DNA of 7,897 nucleotides from an uncultured Flammeovirgaceae bacterium (lineage in GTDB: Bacteria > Bacteroidota > Bacteroidia > Cytophagales > Cyclobacteriaceae), in NCBI GenBank assembly GCA_937138955.1, contig CAKZPJ010000869.1:1-7897 (forward strand). Direction: 5' to 3'. Below, in pieces: positions 1 through 5,975 of this stretch; the stretch's first letter is position 1, and the number at the start of each line of letters is the position of its first letter. The translations under genes were made by a program, and so were the position numbers. Under the pieces are notes generated by a model. The model was not told the origin of the DNA. It ran no database searches and saw nothing but the letters and a program-made list of their open reading frames with translations.

Positions 1-47
1 ATTCGATTTCGCCGTATTAGCTCTTGATAAAATTCAAGCAAGTTCAT
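1..47 (-). CDS. Possible 5' end of a further gene, cut by the window edge
   Basis: An ATG at 47-45 lies inside the last codons of the ABA4-like gene, in another frame, and opens a reading frame that stays open to the edge of the window (MNLLEFYQELIRRNR, then cut). The overlap with the upstream stop codon is 14 bp, an arrangement common in translationally coupled genes. Only 15 codons are visible, so the product cannot be identified and the frame may be open by chance. The amphipathic start, with aromatic residues followed by a basic cluster, looks protein-like, but that is weak evidence. Confidence 0.35.
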   Translation of the reverse strand, partial: MNLLEFYQELIRRNR

Positions 48-465
48 GCGACAATCGTTTAGTATAAACAGTTCGGAGGATGAGATAGAGCAGCAAGCCG
101 ATGGGTCCTAATAAGAAGGTAAATAGTAAACAGGGAATGATGAACCAGTGCGATATTCCTAGCTTCTGAGCATTTTCTACCTCCCAACTACCCACAAACA
201 GATCAAAAGCTAGATAGTGTACCCAACCTGCTAATAGCGACCATGGGTTTTCAAAAAGCTGACTTACTTCGGCTAGCGAACCAAAGCCGCCTTCCGAATC
301 ACCAAAGTGCGTAATAATTAGAATGGTGTACAGTACTGAAAGCAAAAAAACCACTCCCAGACGAACCAACGTAAGAGTATATTTCCAGCGGAAAGCCACG
401 ATTAGCAGAATCCAGCCGATAAGAACAAAGGTATTCGCGAAAGAAAAGATGGGTTCAGGTTGCAT
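34..465 (-). CDS. ABA4-like (DUF4281) integral membrane protein
   Basis: A 143-residue, very hydrophobic protein with four likely membrane helices at about 8-26, 31-53, 74-93 and 107-132. I recognise the ABA4-like family (DUF4281) from the block at 71-95 (FENPWSLLAGWVHYLAFDLF, followed by VGSWE) and from PCL..TFLLGPIGLLLY at 111-127. In plants ABA4 is needed for neoxanthin formation from violaxanthin. The role of bacterial members is not established to my knowledge; a carotenoid-related or membrane-organising role is only inference. The start is ATG and the size suits a single-domain member. The gene lies 188 bp behind the glycoside hydrolase, with a candidate promoter and a GC-rich hairpin in between, so it probably starts its own transcript. 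The stop overlaps a possible next gene. Confidence 0.8.
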   Translation of the reverse strand: MQPEPIFSFANTFVLIGWILLIVAFRWKYTLTLVRLGVVFLLSVLYTILIITHFGDSEGGFGSLAEVSQLFENPWSLLAGWVHYLAFDLFVGSWEVENAQKLGISHWFIIPCLLFTFLLGPIGLLLYLILRTVYTKRLSHELA

Positions 466-484
466 GGTTGGCAGTTTAAAATTT

Positions 485-519
485 ACCCCGGCTCCCCCGG
501 AACTTATCCGGGGCGGGGT
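485..519. repeat. GC-rich imperfect hairpin in the leader of the ABA4-like gene
   Basis: Two nested inverted repeats form one long hairpin. The outer arms are ACCCCG (485-490) and CGGGGT (514-519); the inner arms are CCCCGGA (495-501) and TCCGGGG (507-513), around a 5-base loop, ACTTA. A 4-base bulge (GCTC, 491-494) interrupts the left arm, giving 13 paired positions. The element is much richer in GC than its surroundings. It ends about 19 bases before the ATG at 465 when read on the minus strand. Neither strand has a T-run after it, so it is not a standard intrinsic terminator. It could be a dispersed REP-like palindrome or a structured 5' leader. Confidence 0.7.
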
Positions 520-562
520 GGAAAATTGATAATGATTAGAACTCGGCTTATGCTTTTCTATA

Positions 563-592
563 CAAAGAACAGCAAGAGATACTGAAAAACAA
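563..592 (-). promoter_or_regulatory. Candidate Bacteroidota-type promoter for the ABA4-like gene
   Basis: Read on the minus strand, a -33-like TTG (592-590) is followed after exactly 19 bases by GTTCTTTG (570-563). This keeps the TTTG end of the Bacteroidota -7 consensus TAnnTTTG but not its TA. Transcription would start near 555-560, about 90 bases before the ATG at 465, so the GC-rich hairpin would lie in the transcript leader. Because the match is partial and such short motifs arise easily, the call is tentative. Confidence 0.3.
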
Positions 593-653
593 GAAAAATT
601 AGGGGCAGCCGACCAGTTAGCAGGGTAGACCGTAAAATAATCATGATGAACGG

Positions 654-2150
654 TTAGCGAGCGGATCGAGTGATACGTAATGCTACCATATGCTCAAATT
701 CAGGTAAATCTATCTGAATGGTTTCATCGTTACTAGAGAGCGTTCCAGTGGCAATGGTTTCTCCGGTAAAGGGAGTAATAAACTCGTAGGCAAAATCTCC
801 CTGGGGCAAATTCAGTTTAACCCAATCCGTAGCCTGACCAGTGAAAAAGATCGCGTACTGCTGACCTGCTTCAGCCAGACACTGAGTTTCTAATCCCGGA
901 GCATGAACAACCGTAGAAAATTCAGGGCGCATACGAATATAGTCTAGTGATTCCATAAAGTCATGCAAGTAGACTAATTGTTGACGCAGTGAAGTACTGC
1001 CGCCACCCGGAGCATCGTTACTGCCTTTCCCATCTTCGTGACCCACGTAAAACGAATAATCAAGATTATTGAACACACTGCCACCCGCTACGATGAACTG
1101 CCAGGCTTGTCGCAGATAGGTGGTGTCTGAACTCCCTGCAAACCCGGATTCATCAAAGCTGATGGGGCGATCCCAGGCGTAGTTCATCCAAACGGCTTCA
1201 GGCCAAGCGTAGTGGAAATTGAGAATATTCACGCCGTCTTCCACTTCTTCCAACGAGTGACGGAAGTTGCAGTAATTTTGAGCGATTAGGTGTTTTTTGG
1301 CTAGCTCCTGCTCAATAAGTCCAATTTGATCAACCATGACCTGCTGCCACTCTAGCGACGCTTCAGAAGCAGTGTGAGCCCACTTCGCCCAAGATAACCC
1401 TTCAGGGTCTAATGTTTTGAGTGTTCGTAGGGCATCTTGTGGATCATCCGACCAAGGTTCGTTCTGGATTTCGTAGAAAATATTATCAAACGAATTAAGT
1501 TTAGTCACAATCTTAGCGACCAGTTTTTTCTGATAATCAGTCAGCGAGCCGTTCGCCAGTGTATTAGATTTCTTCCGATCTATTTCGGGAATATCATTCA
1601 CATTATTACCGGAGTTAAATGGGTTTCGCTCCCAAGATTCATCCGCGTAGGTAGAGCAAAAGAAAGTTACTTCTACAATGATATTTCGCTGATCAGCCTC
1701 GCGAATGAAATCCGTCAACCGTTCAAAGTAGTCAGGGTTCCACTCATCCAAATCAAACTTCTTCTCTCCTTCGTACAACCCAGCTTCATCAGTACGCTTC
1801 CAGGGAGTAATAAAGCGATTCACTGCAGGAGCTAATGTGTTATTTCCAATATTAAAGCTACCGGGAATTTCTACGTAAGAACCTACGAAAATCCGGGTGT
1901 AGTTCATCCCCTCCTGCTGCATGGTCTTCAGATAGGCTTGATAGTCAAAGTCCAGATTAAGTACCGCCCCGTAGTGTTCAGCCGAAGTAATCAGCAGCGT
2001 GGGCTTGCCCTGGTAAACAAAGTAGTGAGGATTATCCGGATGTAACGCAATGGGTTGTTGGGTCACGTTGGACTGAGCCACAACTGATTGAATTGCGGAT
2101 GCGCTAAATAGAATGAGCGATAGCGCAGTAATACGCAGAGAAGAAAGCAT
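654..2150 (-). CDS. Secreted glycoside hydrolase, clan GH-A-type (beta/alpha)8 barrel
   Basis: A 498-residue exported protein. A signal peptide spans about 1-25, with likely cleavage before QSN. Residues about 33-400 look like a clan GH-A TIM barrel. The opening HPDNPHYFVYQGKP block and the later LDFDYQAYLKTMQQEGMN resemble the apiosidase-like/DUF4038 group. The predicted acid/base is Glu231 in IFYEIQNEPW at the end of a strand, and the predicted nucleophile is Glu334 in RPISFDESGF, the usual strand-4 and strand-7 pair. Residues about 410-498 look all-beta, like the small C-terminal domain often attached to such enzymes. The substrate cannot be told from sequence; a plant or algal polysaccharide side chain is plausible. 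No SusC/SusD pair, sulfatase or other carbohydrate gene is nearby, so it is not in a visible utilization locus. It starts 35 bp behind aroC and may share its transcript. Confidence 0.75.
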   Translation of the reverse strand: MLSSLRITALSLILFSASAIQSVVAQSNVTQQPIALHPDNPHYFVYQGKPTLLITSAEHYGAVLNLDFDYQAYLKTMQQEGMNYTRIFVGSYVEIPGSFNIGNNTLAPAVNRFITPWKRTDEAGLYEGEKKFDLDEWNPDYFERLTDFIREADQRNIIVEVTFFCSTYADESWERNPFNSGNNVNDIPEIDRKKSNTLANGSLTDYQKKLVAKIVTKLNSFDNIFYEIQNEPWSDDPQDALRTLKTLDPEGLSWAKWAHTASEASLEWQQVMVDQIGLIEQELAKKHLIAQNYCNFRHSLEEVEDGVNILNFHYAWPEAVWMNYAWDRPISFDESGFAGSSDTTYLRQAWQFIVAGGSVFNNLDYSFYVGHEDGKGSNDAPGGGSTSLRQQLVYLHDFMESLDYIRMRPEFSTVVHAPGLETQCLAEAGQQYAIFFTGQATDWVKLNLPQGDFAYEFITPFTGETIATGTLSSNDETIQIDLPEFEHMVALRITRSAR

Positions 2151-2174
2151 GGTAGATTGTTGAAGTTAGTATAG

Positions 2175-2188
2175 TAGGCTTAAGCCTA
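2175..2188. repeat. 14-bp perfect palindrome over the aroC stop codon
   Basis: TAGGCTTAAGCCTA reads the same on both strands and includes the aroC stop codon at 2186-2188. As RNA it could form only a 5-bp stem with a TTAA loop and has no T-run, so it is a poor terminator. It could be a protein-binding site in the 35-bp aroC/hydrolase junction or a chance palindrome. Confidence 0.5.
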
Positions 2189-3265
2189 TTCTAATTTAGT
2201 CGTGACGTTTCGTAAATACATATCGGTAATCACTAATGCTGCCATTGCTTCCACAATCGGAACCGCTCGGGGCACCACACAAGGATCATGACGGCCTTTT
2301 CCAGAAACGGTTACGGTCTCCCCGGCTTCGTTCACACTGTCCTGATCTCGCATAATCGTAGCCACGGGTTTGAAGGCCACTCGGAAATAAATGTCTTCAC
2401 CATTGGAAATACCTCCTTGTACACCACCCGAGTAATTAGTTTTAGTACGAATGGTTTCTCCGTCTTTATAAATCTCGTCGTTGTGTTGAGAACCACGCAG
2501 AATAACTCCGTCAAACCCACTACCGTACTCAAACCCCTTCACCGCATTAATACTCAGCATCGCCTTGCCTAGTTCAGCATGTAGCTTATCAAAAACTGGC
2601 TCACCTAAGCCCGCCGGAACTCCGGTAATCACCGCGCTTACTACTCCGCCAATGGTATCCCGGTCTTTACGAACCAGATCGATCAGTTCAATCATCTGCT
2701 CAGCAGTTTCTAAGTCAGGACAGCGAACTGGAGTAGCTTCGGTTTGAGAGAAATCTAAATCAGCGTAAGACTTTTCTAATCGCAGAGCGCCCACCTGAGA
2801 AACATAGGCTTGTACGTCAATCCCTTTATGCTTTAAAAATAGTTTAGCTACGGCTCCGGCGGCTACTCGCGCGGCGGTTTCTCGAGCTGAACTACGTCCA
2901 CCCCCTCGGTAATCCCGTGCTCCGTACTTAGCGTGGTAGGTATAGTCCGCGTGCGACGGACGGAACTTATCGGCAATGTGCGAGTAGTCTTTACTTCGCT
3001 GATCTTCGTTAGGAATATAAATCGCTAAGGATGTTCCGGTTGTTTTCCCTTCAAATACGCCTGACAAAATCTGAAAGGTATCGCTCTCGCGGCGTTGGGT
3101 GGTAATTTTTGACTGCCCTGGTTTACGCCGACCCAGCTCCTGCTGAATAAAGCCTTCGTCTATTTGCAACCCCGCTGGGCACCCATCGATCACTACCCCA
3201 ATTCCCTTTCCGTGCGATTCGCCGAAGGTGCTGATTTTAAACAACGTTCCGTAAGTATTGCTCAT
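2186..3265 (-). CDS. aroC: Chorismate synthase
   Basis: This enzyme converts 5-enolpyruvylshikimate 3-phosphate to chorismate, the last step of the shikimate pathway, using reduced FMN in the cytoplasm. The 359-residue protein is full length for the family and shows its signatures: [18 protein letters not shown] at 15-32, the [10 protein letters not shown] block at 101-110, [20 protein letters not shown] at 119-138, and the C-terminal [20 protein letters not shown]. His18 (in GESHG) and His105 (in SHADY) match the two conserved catalytic histidines. The ATG start matches the usual N-terminus ([19 protein letters not shown]). It begins only 4 bp after the stop of the PIN-domain gene, so it is probably transcribed with that cassette unless a promoter lies inside it. 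No other shikimate-pathway gene is in the window. Confidence 0.98.
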   Translation of the reverse strand: MSNTYGTLFKISTFGESHGKGIGVVIDGCPAGLQIDEGFIQQELGRRKPGQSKITTQRRESDTFQILSGVFEGKTTGTSLAIYIPNEDQRSKDYSHIADKFRPSHADYTYHAKYGARDYRGGGRSSARETAARVAAGAVAKLFLKHKGIDVQAYVSQVGALRLEKSYADLDFSQTEATPVRCPDLETAEQMIELIDLVRKDRDTIGGVVSAVITGVPAGLGEPVFDKLHAELGKAMLSINAVKGFEYGSGFDGVILRGSQHNDEIYKDGETIRTKTNYSGGVQGGISNGEDIYFRVAFKPVATIMRDQDSVNEAGETVTVSGKGRHDPCVVPRAVPIVEAMAALVITDMYLRNVTTKLE

Positions 3266-3269
3266 CTTC

Positions 3270-3713
3270 TTATTCCAAAATTTCTATCCGCCTCCTTTGG
3301 CATATGTCAGCAAAATCACCTGAATTAAAAGTGACCAAATAATCTATTTTAAGCGATATATCCATTAGAACTTCTCTTATTATTAAATCTACTAGGCTGA
3401 AGGTCTTCCGGTTATTTTTATTAAAAGAACCGAAAAATATATTAAAAGCATTCTCACGATATTCAACATCATCAATCAGCGTAGTTGATTTCTGTACAAA
3501 TCGAGCGAACCCCTCTACTCGTCGTATATCTCTAGTAAACCGAGTATTTAAAAACTCATATAGCGTAGGCCAGGGAATCAATATATTTTCATCGCGAATT
3601 AGTTCAATAATCTCGCTAGCGTTACCATGATGCTGGTCTCCAGAGTCATGCAAGGCTATCCAAAACCCTGTGTCTACCAATACACTTTTACGCACCGCTA
3701 TCTTCTTGAGCAT
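3270..3713 (-). CDS. PIN-domain (VapC-like) ribonuclease, probable toxin
   Basis: A 147-residue single-domain protein of the PIN fold, the family of Mg2+-dependent ribonucleases that includes VapC toxins. The acidic residues expected for the metal site are visible: Asp14 in [11 protein letters not shown] at the end of strand 1, Glu53 in PTLYEFLNT, Asp109 in [11 protein letters not shown] and Asp133 in LVTFNSGDF, the last typical of the strand 4 TxxxxDF region. I chose the ATG at 3713; a TTG two codons upstream (3719) is also possible. The start overlaps the end of the preceding gene by 26 bp in another frame, suggesting translational coupling. The gene is richer in AT than aroC and batD by eye, which fits a mobile cassette. 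The RNA target is unknown, and a housekeeping nuclease role cannot be excluded. Confidence 0.85.
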   Translation of the reverse strand: MLKKIAVRKSVLVDTGFWIALHDSGDQHHGNASEIIELIRDENILIPWPTLYEFLNTRFTRDIRRVEGFARFVQKSTTLIDDVEYRENAFNIFFGSFNKNNRKTFSLVDLIIREVLMDISLKIDYLVTFNSGDFADICQRRRIEILE

Positions 3714-4020
3714 TCTCAATGCTAGAAGCGTAACCTTCCCATGGTGCGCGTTTTCTACCGCCTACAATAAATTTTCCTTTATTCAATTTGCCATCACGCC
3801 AAATAAGATATATCCGATCATCACCTTTAAACTGAACGCTATTGTTAAGTTGATGAGTGATATTTTTGACGAAGTCACCTTCAATTTCAAGTTTAAATAC
3901 CGCTAATGCACTTCCACACTCTTTGGCTCGGTGCTCGTCTAACCACTGGTATAGCCCCTCATAATCTCCTTTAAGACCAAGATCATAAGAAAGCCAGAAT
4001 GTTTTTATATTGTTTTTCAT
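3688..4020 (-). CDS. Small Cas2/VapD/SinR-like protein paired with the PIN gene; possible antitoxin
   Basis: A 110-residue soluble protein. Its predicted order is strand (6-14, TFWLSYDLG), helix (19-31), strand (36-45), helix (49-63), strand (69-75, RIYLIWR), strand (82-88), then APWEGY at 92-97. This alternation resembles the ferredoxin-like fold of Cas2 and VapD, with the Tyr-Asp at the end of strand 1 (Tyr12-Asp13) where Cas2 has its conserved Asp. It also recalls small proteins annotated as 'SinR family', which share the YDL...DY..L start and an aromatic W-x-G-(F/Y) end. The homology is inferred from pattern only. No helix-turn-helix, ribbon-helix-helix or AbrB-type domain typical of VapB antitoxins is visible. 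It precedes and overlaps the PIN gene, the usual antitoxin position. It starts 28 bp behind batD. Confidence 0.7.
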   Translation of the reverse strand: MKNNIKTFWLSYDLGLKGDYEGLYQWLDEHRAKECGSALAVFKLEIEGDFVKNITHQLNNSVQFKGDDRIYLIWRDGKLNKGKFIVGGRKRAPWEGYASSIENAQEDSGA

Positions 4021-4048
4021 GATGGCTCAAGTAATTGCTTTATGATTT

Positions 4049-5527
4049 TTATTTCCTGAAAGTGATTACTGCCACCAAGGCTAGCATTCCGATGATCAGG
4101 ATATTAGCGGTTAGTTGTAGCCAACCATCGTTATTACGACTTTGTAAAGTGTTATTTACTCCCGCAATTCGGTTATAGAAAGAACCTACATCCTGCGAGC
4201 TAATGTATTCGTTCTTGCGGCTCTTCCCTTCTACCAATACTTGAATGTCAGAAGTCAGCGTATCATACTGCTGAATAGCTGTATTGAAAAACACCCAGTT
4301 AAAATAATCACCCAAATCATATTCGCCGGGCTCATTGGGTACCGCGTAATACGAAAAGGCTTTAGAACCCGTCACCTGATTGCTACGCCTATTAATATTT
4401 TGCTCTACACTAGGGTCATAGAAGTCAAAAGCGGCGGTGGCACGAACGGGAGGTTTTTCAATATAATTGATATTCCCTTCTCCCATAATTTTGAAGGTGT
4501 AGTTGAAGCTCCCTCCGGTGTTCAACTCTTGCTCCGAGATAGATTCATCTAGCCGATAGTTCCCTACCGCTACTGATGCTTTTAGAGGGTGCGGTGGTAG
4601 CTCTTTCACGTACACCGTATGCGGGTCAGTCTGAAATTTCTTAAAATCCTCTTGCCGACGGCGGCCAAAGACCGAGGGGTTTTTCGCCACTTTATATTTA
4701 ATCATGGTAAGAGGTACACTCGGAAAACGAATCGGCTCAGTATTGTTCGGGTAGTAGGTCGCTTGATATATTTTGTACTGCGTATATCCTAGACCGTTAA
4801 TGGTAACTGGTTGCCCGTTAATATTCTCGATGTTAAAGTTTTCTTCCCACACACTAGAAGGGCGCAGTTCTTTTAGAATATCCGTCAACTGTTTTCCAAT
4901 ATCATAAAACTGTAGTGGTGCTTGATTTTTGTCCGATAGATAGAAGGCCAGCGTGGTGGTGAACCCTTCGCCTAGGTAGACAGTATCCTTACTAGTGGTT
5001 AATGCCAGAAATGCTTCCGCTTTTACATCTACAAATTCCTGAGGCTGATTGCGCCGACCAAACAAATCATCAAAAGGATCGCTGAAGAATGGGTTCTGAG
5101 CACTGCGCTGCTTGGGTGGGCCTACCGTAATGGTAGTTCCGGGCGAGCTAACTTCCGTATCGTTCACCGCAATAGTGAATGGTGACAACTTAAATGTACC
5201 CTCTCGGGAAGGTAGGTACGATTGTGTAACGCTATACGACGATGAAATTTGTCCGTTGATAATATTGGTAGAAGATGAAGAAGAGGTTCCAGCTTTTTCA
5301 AATCCGGCAATATTAGGGAAATCCCCATAGCGCCGAAGTCGATCATTGGCTATCCTCAACGTAATGGTAAACTGCTCATTAGTACCAATTTCGCTGGGCC
5401 CTAGTTCTACCGAAATATTCTGTGCTTGAATTGAAGCTGTAATTGATAGAAAAGACAGGATTAATAAAATATTAGAAATATTATTCTGCATAAACAGCTT
5501 TGAGTAAAATAAAATAGCAGCCTTCAT
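4049..5527 (-). CDS. batD: BatD-like protein, exported and membrane-anchored
   Basis: A 492-residue protein with an N-terminal signal sequence (hydrophobic 19-31, likely cleavage after IQA at 35), a large beta-rich periplasmic part, and one membrane helix at about 468-490 ending in FRK. It matches the BatD 'oxygen tolerance' family: NISVELGPSEIGTNEQFTI at 37-55, SYLPSREGTFKLSPFTIAV at 103-121, the linker FFSDPFDDLFGRR at 147-159, and GEGNINYIEKPPV at 349-361. Bat proteins in Bacteroidota and spirochaetes are linked to stress tolerance; the molecular role of BatD is not settled. The protein stops right after the membrane helix, without the cytoplasmic tail of longer BatD proteins, and no batA, batB, batC, batE or MoxR gene is in the window. 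An ATG at 5491 would give a more compact signal peptide and is a real alternative start. Confidence 0.88.
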   Translation of the reverse strand: MKAAILFYSKLFMQNNISNILLILSFLSITASIQAQNISVELGPSEIGTNEQFTITLRIANDRLRRYGDFPNIAGFEKAGTSSSSSTNIINGQISSSYSVTQSYLPSREGTFKLSPFTIAVNDTEVSSPGTTITVGPPKQRSAQNPFFSDPFDDLFGRRNQPQEFVDVKAEAFLALTTSKDTVYLGEGFTTTLAFYLSDKNQAPLQFYDIGKQLTDILKELRPSSVWEENFNIENINGQPVTINGLGYTQYKIYQATYYPNNTEPIRFPSVPLTMIKYKVAKNPSVFGRRRQEDFKKFQTDPHTVYVKELPPHPLKASVAVGNYRLDESISEQELNTGGSFNYTFKIMGEGNINYIEKPPVRATAAFDFYDPSVEQNINRRSNQVTGSKAFSYYAVPNEPGEYDLGDYFNWVFFNTAIQQYDTLTSDIQVLVEGKSRKNEYISSQDVGSFYNRIAGVNNTLQSRNNDGWLQLTANILIIGMLALVAVITFRK

Positions 5528-5570
5528 AGTATTTCCGGTTCAAGAACTTGCAAATTAGCATAACTTATCA

Positions 5571-5600
5571 TATATTTAAAGTCCATTCAGTTGTAATCAA
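5571..5600 (-). promoter_or_regulatory. Weak candidate promoter for batD
   Basis: On the minus strand TTG (5600-5598) is followed after 19 bases by TAAATATA (5578-5571). The spacing and the leading TA fit the Bacteroidota -33/-7 pattern, but the TTTG end is missing. It would start transcription about 40 bases before the ATG at 5527. batD must have a promoter in this region or be read through from queG, and this is the best match I see. The region is AT-rich, so the match could be chance. Confidence 0.22.
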
Positions 5601-5612
5601 TTATGGTACAAC
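5590..5612. promoter_or_regulatory. Dyad GTTGTA-N11-TACAAC, possible operator
   Basis: Two perfect 6-base inverted arms, 5590-5595 and 5607-5612, are separated by 11 bases. Their centres are 17 bases apart, which suits a dimeric regulator bound to successive major grooves. The site lies between the divergent batD and the 79-residue gene and overlaps the -33 position of the weak batD promoter candidate. No regulator gene is adjacent, so a function is inferred from position and symmetry only. Confidence 0.3.
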
Positions 5613-5682
5613 ATTTTAGAGAAAATGGCTTCCTTTCATTTCAGTGTTAAGAACGTTTTTTCACCTAAACCCTTTTACGCCT

Positions 5683-5922
5683 ATGCAAATATACAACAGG
5701 CACGTAGACGCAAAGCGTATTCATGCTGAGCTAAGTTATTCTAAACTTATTCTCGCTAAAGTAAGTTTTGACTCTCTTCTTTTTCGTAAAGAATTGAAGA
5801 AAGCGTTAACGATCTTGTTACCTGCGGATGTTGAAATGCTTAAAAGTTGGTGTTACATCAAATTCGGACAGCAGTACCGAAGCATCCTAGATGAGTGTTT
5901 TTCAAAAACACACCTTAATTAA
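5683..5922 (+). CDS. Small helical protein of unknown function (79 residues)
   Basis: I do not recognise this protein. From the ATG at 5683 it is 79 residues, without signal peptide or membrane helix. It has two likely amphipathic helical stretches (about 9-45 and 49-75), many Lys and Leu, two Cys (Cys58 in KSWCYIKFGQQYR and Cys73 near the end) and a sharply defined KFGQQYR segment. A GTG at 5644 could add 13 residues, but these (LRTFFHLNPFTP) look unlike the rest. It is judged real because it is the only reading frame in its stretch, is followed 24 bp later by a clear intrinsic terminator, and stands alone on the plus strand between convergent queG and divergent batD. It may be a lineage-specific Cytophagales protein; a regulatory or binding role is possible but not shown. 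Confidence 0.7.
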   Translation: MQIYNRHVDAKRIHAELSYSKLILAKVSFDSLLFRKELKKALTILLPADVEMLKSWCYIKFGQQYRSILDECFSKTHLN

Positions 5923-5946
5923 TTTGCAACAACTATTAAGATTCTG

Positions 5947-5975
5947 AAAGCTGTCTTTTATTAGACAGCTTTTTT
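5947..5975 (+). terminator. Intrinsic terminator of the 79-residue gene
   Basis: A perfect 9-bp stem, AAAGCTGTC (5947-5955) with GACAGCTTT (5964-5972), surrounds an 8-base loop and runs into six consecutive T at 5970-5975. This is a standard intrinsic terminator for plus-strand transcription. It overlaps the last bases of the convergent queG (stop codon at 5974-5976). Read on the minus strand the same stem is followed by only a short T-run, so it may also end queG transcription, but less well. Confidence 0.88.

Noticed and set aside
485..519. GC-rich hairpin as the intrinsic terminator of the glycoside hydrolase gene
   Set aside because: It is about 135 bp past the hydrolase stop codon, downstream of a candidate promoter for the next gene, and has no T-run on the minus strand.
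323..529. Plus-strand 68-codon frame overlapping the ABA4-like gene start and the GC-rich hairpin
   Set aside because: It is mostly the complement of the ABA4-like gene, its product is low-complexity and basic, and it runs through the hairpin repeat.
1437..1835. Plus-strand 132-codon reading frame inside the glycoside hydrolase gene
   Set aside because: It lies wholly antisense to a well-supported enzyme gene, its product has no recognisable features, and no promoter or terminator belongs to it.
2332..2532. Minus-strand 66-codon frame within aroC
   Set aside because: It lies inside the aroC signature-bearing frame in a different phase and has no independent support.
3688..4020. A CRISPR adaptation module suggested by the Cas2-like pattern
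   Set aside because: No cas1, other cas gene or direct-repeat array is present in the window, and the partner is a PIN-domain gene, so a toxin-antitoxin-like reading fits better.
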